DNA of 64,000 bases from Nectonema munidae (lineage: Eukaryota; Nematomorpha; Nectonematoida; Nectonematidae), in NCBI GenBank assembly GCA_030549495.1, contig JAUIRK010000070.1, forward strand, positions 498,080 to 562,079. Reading direction: 5' to 3'. The notes beneath the pieces are model-generated. The model saw only the letters and a program-made list of their open reading frames with translations. It ran no database searches and was not told the DNA's origin. Shown here in pieces: positions 57,767 through 64,000 of this stretch. How positions within the stretch are numbered: the first letter of the stretch is position 1; every line of letters starts with the position of its first letter. The translations under genes and the position numbers were made by a program.

Positions 57767-58873
57767 TTGAAAATGCAATTAATTTCACAAAGTAGGCGTA
57801 CTACTTATTCATTCTATAAAATAAATTCTACCTCAAAAACACTTGTAGTTACCTTTATTCTTAAAAACATGAAAAATACGACCCATTTTTCCCACAACAC
57901 AATGTGCTTCTCTTTTTTGAGAGGTGAAGGTGATGATTTTCGAAAAGTTTACGTGACAAAAGTCTTGCCCTTCTTCTTGGTCCTTTCTCTCGTCATCACC
58001 ATACCCTCCGCAGTGATATTTGCGAAGCTACGCAAGAACGCCGTCTATTTCCTCTTGTTCTTCATTTCAATATTCATCCTCGTGATCAACGCAAATCTCT
58101 TTCTTTTTCCTTTTCTCGACGTTCTAGGCAAGAACTATCAAAAAGAAGTATTTTATTCGCACAGCTGGGTCTTTTTTACGCACAAATTGGGCTACCTCTT
58201 TCAGTACTCAGCGAAAAACACAACCGGCTTCCTAATCCTCTACTTAACCTGGCATAAATACACGTGTTTTAGCAAAATACCTCATTCCTTGAAAAGATCG
58301 TCTTTCTGTGTCCAGCTTGCCTGCGTTTCTGCAATCATATTCTTTCTCTACCTTCCTTCGTATAAGTGGTATCACATTGAAGAATTTCGCTGCTGGAAAA
58401 AGAAATTTTATTTTGCAGCCCCTCAGATTGAAGATGGTCAATTTTTTAAGGTTTACGAATTTATGCGAGAATTCTTGTGTCGGATTCTGCCGTCCATGCT
58501 GACCTTCTACTTCTCAATCAGAACAACATTTTCTTACTTCAAGTTTGTCAAAGCTCGCAAATCTTTAATTATGCCTCAAGAAATTAGTAATTTTTCTTGC
58601 TTACAACAAAATATTTGCTCTTTTAAGAGAGATAGGACTACAAGGCATAAGCAGTCTGGATTTTTTATAATTTTCTTAAGCGTATCCTATACACTTTGTG
58701 TTTTGCCAGCTGGCATAGGATCAGTTATGATCACATTGAAACCGATTCCAAAAGTCTTTAGCATTGTGTACATTTTTCAAGACTTGATCGAATCTCTCTT
58801 CTACCTCCTTTTCTTTTACATGTATCTTTTCATAGACAAAAATTATAGAAATCACTTGTTCAGTATGTTTTAA
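57767..58873 (+). CDS. Intronless rhodopsin-like G protein-coupled receptor, divergent
   Basis: A single open frame of 368 residues. Hydrophobic segments sit at about 64-88, 92-117, 134-160, 179-198, 236-258, 298-322 and 330-355, giving seven helices, with a basic helix-8-like end (DKNYRNHLF). N-glycosylation sites NST (20) and NTT (37) lie before helix 1; helix 6 keeps the CVLP proline. The DRY motif after helix 3 is replaced by WHKYTCF and NPxxY in helix 7 by FFYMYLF; the helix 3 cysteine for the usual disulfide is not seen. The fold and helix 6-8 features recall FMRFamide-receptor-like peptide receptors of arthropods; ligand unknown. Base composition becomes clearly less AT-rich from about 57900, so Met35 (57869) or Met46 (57902) may be the true start. 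No break in the frame. Confidence 0.8.
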   Translation: MKMQLISQSRRTTYSFYKINSTSKTLVVTFILKNMKNTTHFSHNTMCFSFLRGEGDDFRKVYVTKVLPFFLVLSLVITIPSAVIFAKLRKNAVYFLLFFISIFILVINANLFLFPFLDVLGKNYQKEVFYSHSWVFFTHKLGYLFQYSAKNTTGFLILYLTWHKYTCFSKIPHSLKRSSFCVQLACVSAIIFFLYLPSYKWYHIEEFRCWKKKFYFAAPQIEDGQFFKVYEFMREFLCRILPSMLTFYFSIRTTFSYFKFVKARKSLIMPQEISNFSCLQQNICSFKRDRTTRHKQSGFFIIFLSVSYTLCVLPAGIGSVMITLKPIPKVFSIVYIFQDLIESLFYLLFFYMYLFIDKNYRNHLFSMF

Positions 58874-59325
58874 TTAAAACATTCATGTGAATCTAATTGA
58901 TAAATTGTTTTCACCAAATGTGAGAAACAATAAGTAAACATATATAATAATTTATATGTACTAAAAAAGAAGCAAATGTATCTATTTAAAGCAACAATAG
59001 ATTAAACCAAAGCTAGCCCTTTTCATCCCCCTATCCCCCGTGAAGGGAATTCATTTCCTAGACCTAGATATATATCTGACTAGTGGAATTTAAGAGATGT
59101 AGGATATGAGTATATATATATGCTGAAAATTCAATCTTTGTATTTTAATTTGAGAAAACATAGGAAATTTATTACTTAATTTTTTCATAAGGTTGATATG
59201 TAATTAGTAATAATTGTAATCTTTATTAACGGCATCTAAGAAAAATATCGTCAAATATAGATGATGTGTCATACGATATCTTATACTTTTTTTCTTTTTC
59301 ATATGTGACATCGAGTATAGACTAA
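58874..59325. other. 3' flank of the receptor gene
   Basis: AT-rich. AATAAG near 58928 is a weak polyadenylation-like hexamer. Nothing else recognised. Confidence 0.35.
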
Positions 59326-59329
59326 AATC

Positions 59330-59830
59330 TACATTCAGCGTCATCCAAAACAAGTTTGATTAACTCGAGCAGAGCTGGTGAAGCCACTGCATAACCATCA
59401 ATGACACAGTGCACAACGGATATCTCGTTTTTTTCTTTCAAGGAAGCATGTTGCTCTCTGGCTCAGCATGGTTGAGGCTCGATCAACTGATACCTGGGAA
59501 ACCTTGCTCCAATTTAAACTTGCCTCTCTGAAGAACCCTTACACTGTACTGAAGAGAGGCACACGTTTTATTGTTCTCTGCAATTCATCACATAGTCCCA
59601 GTTCCTTCTTGATACTACCACGATGAACTTATCTAAATCAACCCAATCAAAGTGGCAGAAGATGCAACATCTGTTGTTTCGTCAAAATGCCTTCAAAACT
59701 TGGGATGGAAACTTGATAATTAATCTCCAAAAAGTTATTCATGAATGCCTGTAGCGAGATCGTTTATTCTTCTGGGATTGAGAATCGGGAAATCAACTCC
59801 ATTTTCTTTTTTAAATATTTTTTTATTACG
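59330..59830 (-). pseudogene. hAT transposase (SCAND3/ZBED5 type), heavily decayed
   Basis: On the reverse strand from about 59820: MELISRFSIPEE, SLQAFMNNFLEINYQVSIPS, then VDRASTMLSQRATCFLERKK near 59435-59490 (like CTDGAP.ML....GF...VK) and, in another frame, CVIDGYAVASPALLELIKLV near 59350-59410 (like HC.IHR.ALAS..LP..LK.VLD). Frame shifts and stops between the blocks; no termini found. Confidence 0.55.
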
Positions 59831-60534
59831 AAAACTTTATATTTTTAATAAATTATGAAATTTTTATTTATTAAATATAATTAAATTAATTCCAAAGGTG
59901 TCTTATTTCTTGGGAAAGGAAGAAATGAAGGCGCTGCTTACAATTCTAAAAATTTAGCAAGATATCCATATGAGGCTTGAGTGTTGATTTGCATGTTGTT
60001 TAATTTTTCACCTGATTTGAAATCTGAACCCTTAGAAAGTCAGTTGCTTATAAAAAAAAAGTTGTAGTTAGTTGTTGGTTGAATAAATTGTTTGTAAAAA
60101 CAGAAAAGATTGCGTGAAGGTGTGCTCTGTGCAACCTTGTGGTACTTGAAATGCGTAAGTAATTTTGAATACATTTTCAAGTTCAAATTAGCACTAACCA
60201 AATTCAAATTGGACTAAGAAAATTAAAAGATTTTGTTTGTAAATATTTAATATATTTTAACTTTTACTTTATTTAAAGAAAAAAATAAAGTCTGTTGTTC
60301 ATTTATTTTGATCAAGGTATAAGAAGAAGAAGATGAAGAATTTATTCATATACACTTTTCAAGAAACATTTTCAAGTTCAAATTGGCACTAAGTTAATTC
60401 AAATTTAATGAAATAAAACTCTTTTCTGAATTACTAAGATATGAATTCAGAATTCGTGAATTGGAAAAAAATATTTCTGAATCTATTAAAGTTATTAGTC
60501 TGGTTCGTTGCAATATATCTATAGTAAAAATTCA
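59831..60534. repeat. Degenerate repeats related to 63210-63350 plus GAA-rich LINE tail
   Basis: At 60170-60235 and 60365-60410 the sequence reads CATTTTCAAGTTCAAATT, GCACTAA, CAAATTCAAATT, the reverse complement of the repeat array at 63210-63350. At 60320-60348 a GAAGAAGAA tract next to TTTATTCATATA looks like the reverse-strand 3' tail of a second CR1-like LINE. Otherwise AT-rich. Confidence 0.45.
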
Positions 60535-63150
60535 AAGAAGAAGAAGAAGAAGAAGAAGAATTTATTCAGCAAACCATGACATAAAACCAAAATACTAAAA
60601 TAGCGCCTTATTGTTTTTTTAGCATAAAATCTACCTAAAGCCACTTATCATGTGCAACCCATAAATTTGAACAGTCATACAAGTAATATCTAAGCAGGAC
60701 ATCATCATAACATTAGTTTAAACAGCATTATAAATTATGACGCGCACAAATGTAGCAAGATGGAGTAGAACATACATGATATTGATTAAAGAAATAATTT
60801 CTTACTATACTCTTTTGAAATCAGAAAACTTATATAGCCAACAAAACTGATAAATGGTGACCGGAAAATTCTCTGTAAACAAGTTTGCCGTAGGAAAACT
60901 CGCCTCGCGAATTTTCGCCTCGGGAAACTTCGCCTAATAGGAAAAATCGCTGCAAGACAATTTTGCCGTAAAACAAGTGTTTGTGATGAAAACAGTTTGG
61001 TTTCTGAAGTACCATTTTATCTCTTTCAAACAACCAAATTTGGCCAAGTAATTATTTTTTTTTATTTTATCTTTATTTTTATTTTATCCTATTTTTTATT
61101 TTATCTTTATTTTTTTATAACAGAAGGAATGAATAAGGTATATAGTGATATCAACACCAGACTCCAACGACAAATACTTGGCTACAATTCTGCACAGAAA
61201 AGAGACTGCGTATTATTGCATGGATCCTGCACACTTTTTAAATTATTACATTTTTTCTGTTTTATTTCATGTATGTTCTTAAATAATGAATTTTTTAAAG
61301 GAATTTTATTAAATAATAAAGTATTTTATACTACATTTCCTTATTGGGTGTTTACTTATCAGAAACTCCGAAAGCCAAGCTTGGTTGTTTGGAAGAGATA
61401 AAATGGTACTTCAGAAACCAAACTGTTTTTTATCACAAACACTTGTTTTACGGCAAAATTGTCTTGCGGCAATTTTTCTTATTAAGCGAAATTTCCTGAA
61501 GCGAAAATTCCCGAGCCAAGTTTTCCTACGGCAAACTAGTTTACAGAGAATTTTCCTAGAACCCTGATAAAGCAGTCTATTTCCATTAAAAAATTTTGCT
61601 AATTTTAGATTTGTCAATTGCATGCTTACATTTTTATTCGATTCGTGTTTCTCCAAATGAAGACATCTACAACTACGTGTGTAATGTTCACGTACTTCAT
61701 AATTGAAATAAAATTTATTACTCCACATTGAGCAGCATAAATCCTTAAGGTATTTGAAAGGAAACAGGCATAACTTATAATAATAATAATAATAATAAAG
61801 ATCGTCAATCTTCAATATGTTGGCCTCAACAAATTTTTCATTAGTATGACTAATGCTTCGTAAATAGAATACACTTCTAATAATTCTTTTTTGAATTTTA
61901 AGCAAATCTTTCTTGTTAGCATGGCCCCAATTACTAATAGAAAAATAACAAGAGCTTTATATATTTTAATTTTGATATCAATTGGCAAAAAAACGATAAG
62001 CATTAAACTTTGATAGTAACATGTTTACTCTGGAATTAATATCCCCAATATTATTAGAAACCTTATGGAAAAAAACGAAAAATAAATCTGGCATTTTTAT
62101 ATCATCAAAATATTTATCACCATCTTTAATTTTTATTGAATTTTTCTTCTTATTAAATATACGATTTAGTTGATTCCATACTGACTTAGAGGAAAAATCA
62201 AACTTACTAAAAGCCTCTTTATAATATTCTTGCTTCACTTTCCCTATCATTTTTTTCAATACTCCATTCTCCTTTTGAACTATTATGGATTTATATTCTG
62301 ATTTTTATTCAGATTGTTCTTACACTTCAGCATTTTTAAGTACAACCTATTCCTGGAAGTAATCTTTTCAAGAATAAAGCTATTCATCCATTATTGATCT
62401 TCGCCTTTATACTCCCTTTCTACAATTTAACACATTTATTGACACTCACTTGAAGTTCTTCAATAAAAGTATCCATTCTCTCCTCAAGCGAGCAAGATGA
62501 AAAAAGTACATGATCCCAATTTTTGTTCCTGAAATAATCTAATGGAAGAGAAAAATCAACTTTTTCAAAGAAATTAGATGATTCATCATGCAAGCTAGCT
62601 ATATCAAAGCTTGCAAACAAAGGAAAATGATCCGATATGAAGATTTCAAGAATACCAGATTTAAAAAAGGTAACCCGTTGGAAGCAAAAATGTTGTCAAT
62701 TAATGTACCTGATACAGGTCTTGTAGCAATGTTTATGGTAGAAAACAAATTGAAAGATGAAAGATTATTATCTATGGAAAGGGCATTTTTGGGATTCCTA
62801 TCGAAGAGATTCAAATTAAAATCACCTACTACAAAACTATTATACCTTGTAGGACAAGTCTCCAGAAAACTTAAAAACTCCACATTAAATATAGCTAAAG
62901 TAGATATAGGTGGACGATAAATGTTATGAATCATTACTAATTCATTGTTGGGAAAAATCACTTTCAAAGAAAAAACTTCAAAAGTTAAAGGAATGTCCAA
63001 TAAAAAGCCTAGACCTCTATGAAAAGAAGTCCTATCCATTTTTACTAAATTTACTAATATCGTCCAGGAAATCATGTTTTGACCTAATAGATTGAATGTT
63101 CAAAGACAGAACATTGAAACCTTTCATATTAGTACCGATGTTTTGAACTA
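60535..63150 (-). mobile_element. CR1-like LINE, internally deleted and split by another element
   Basis: Reverse strand, 5' to 3': endonuclease from about 63145 (FNVLSLNIQSIRSKHDFLDD; IYRPP; FVVGDFNLNLFDRNPKN near 62815-62870; SGTLIDNIFAS), then a linker with KVKQEYYKEAFSKFDFSSKS. This runs almost directly into KIKIYKALVIF and LKIQKRIIRSVFYLRSISHT of the post-catalytic region near 61860-61970. The whole reverse transcriptase core is therefore missing. An in-frame ATT microsatellite (run of tyrosines) sits at 61776-61799. The element is interrupted by the 709-bp insertion at 60855-61563, resumes to the 3' UTR and ends in a (CTT)n tail at 60535-60561. Confidence 0.8.
60855..61563. mobile_element. 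Long-terminal-inverted-repeat DNA transposon, 709 bp, non-autonomous
   Basis: Flanked by a perfect 8-bp direct repeat CTGATAAA (60847-60854 and 61564-61571). Arms of about 185 bases (60855-61042 and 61377-61563) are inverted repeats sharing GGAAAATTCTCTGTAAAC, GTTTGCCGTAGGAAAACT, TTTTGCCGTAAAACAAGTGT and CAGTTTGGTTTCTGAAGTAC. The arms carry several subterminal TTTTCGCC-like repeats. The 334-base interior has a 134-residue frame (60997-61401) that partly runs into the right arm; its central part (NKVYSDINTRLQRQILGYN) matches nothing I know. The 8-bp duplication fits hAT- or P-like transposition, but the family is not identified. Confidence 0.75.
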
Positions 63151-63209
63151 TACTGGGAAAGCAATTTGAATTTAATTCCGAAGTTTATGAGGTTGAAGTA
63201 GTTACTTCA

Positions 63210-63350
63210 AAAAAAAATTATACATTTTTTTAGTTAGTGCTAAATTGAATTTGTTTACGGCCAAGTTGAATTTGGCTAGTGGCGATTTGAATATGCTTAG
63301 TGCAGATTTGAATTTGTTCAGGGCCAATTTAAACTTGAAAAAGTCTAGAC
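63210..63350 (+). repeat. Degenerate tandem repeat, unit about 21 bp
   Basis: Units resemble GCCAAGTTGAATTTGGCTAGTG: five successive versions with ATTTGAAT or AATTTAAA cores and TTAGTG/GTTCAGGGCC spacers. Reverse-complement relatives lie at 60170-60410. It may belong to a dispersed element flanking the CR1-like LINE. Confidence 0.6.
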
Positions 63351-63527
63351 AATGTGCACATAAATCTATAATTTACAGCAGAAACTAAAACCACTCAAGA
63401 AAAAAGGTATTGGGTATCGTATTCTTGATAGATAAAAAGTAAAAACGCATTATATAAATGATAATGCATATAATAACGAATTATTATTCGTTGAATTTAT
63501 TTAGAGAAATGATGATAAGTATTAAAA

Positions 63528-64000
63528 CAGGGATGCCCGACTAGCGGCTCACGGGTCCAACTGCGACCTACTTGATCCTTCTATGCGGCCCACCTTTCAT
63601 TCAAGCTTCATATTTTGCAAGTGAAATAACGTCATGTTATTCACTCGATAATAATAATTGGTATAATTTTTTTTCCATTTGAAACTAGGAGCGAATGAAA
63701 CAACCACTCCTGATTTCATTCCAAGAGATTAAAAATGCCATTTTGCCCCACTTCCTCTACTTTTTTAATAAGGCAGGCACAAGCACTTAATTGCTTATTT
63801 TGATTTTCTCTTTCGCCATCTCCTAGCATTAACACTTTCATCATCGTCTTTTCGCGAACTATCATAATAAATTTAAAGCATGTGGCACGTGTTTGCCAAA
63901 ATAGCATTCTCAGAATAATAAAGTTTTGTACTTTTGCGTGCTTACAAATTTTTCGTTTAAAACTTTTTAAATATTTAGATCACTAAATGAGACGCACTAA
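63528..64000 (+). mobile_element. hAT-type left terminus, right end not seen
   Basis: CAGGGATGCCCGACTAGCGG followed by CTCACGGG and GCGGCCCACC resembles the left ends at 33940 and 49976 (CA...GCCC/CAAAC...CGGCCCAC). No right terminus occurs before the window edge. The frame at 63716-63907 (-) is unassigned. The boundary given on the right is only the window end. Confidence 0.45.

Overview
The window looks like nuclear DNA of an invertebrate animal. It is AT-rich, its genes have introns, and most of the remaining sequence is decayed mobile DNA. An arthropod is likely. A parasitic copepod (sea louse) would fit the AT bias, the piggyBac/hAT/CR1-like mixture and the poly-G tracts, but that is an inference and not proven here. 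I found no prokaryotic genes, CRISPR arrays, rRNA genes or convincing functional tRNA genes.

Three host genes are supported. (1) RBM7, the RNA-binding subunit of the nuclear exosome targeting complex, lies on the + strand in two coding exons (28657-28752 and 32815-33516) and predicts 265 residues. (2) CTP synthase lies on the - strand. I reconstructed twelve coding exons between 51413 and 35771, all with GT-AG introns and compatible phases, giving about 597 residues with the synthetase and glutamine amidotransferase domains intact. (3) An intronless seven-helix receptor lies on the + strand (57767-58873). RBM7 and CTP synthase converge, their stop codons about 2.2 kb apart.

Layout. 1-3.1 kb: Jockey-like LINE. 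3.1-28.6 kb: no host gene recognised; SINE copies, CR1-like LINE pieces, piggyBac and hAT transposase remnants, two inverted-repeat elements and long plain AT-rich stretches. 28.7-33.6 kb: RBM7, whose single coding intron holds a decayed ZMYM1-type hAT carrying a 128-bp piggyBac-like MITE. 33.9-35.6 kb: a hAT copy and a tandem duplication. 35.8-51.4 kb: CTP synthase, whose introns hold MITEs, a Helitron-like element with a 28-bp minisatellite, an RTE-like LINE tail, a piggyBac transposase, several hAT elements, a MULE piece and a poly-G inverted-repeat element. 52.1-57 kb: RNase H-bearing LINE, ZMYM1-type hAT, foldback element. 57.8-58.9 kb: receptor. 59.3-64 kb: hAT remnant and a CR1-like LINE split by a 709-bp long-terminal-inverted-repeat element with a perfect 8-bp target duplication.

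The host genes are unrelated housekeeping or receptor functions and show no shared pathway. I see no new multi-gene system. The most interesting material is non-autonomous mobile DNA: the Helitron-like family whose 5' hairpin covaries between copies, two MITE copies identical over 128 bp, and the long-TIR element with subterminal repeats.
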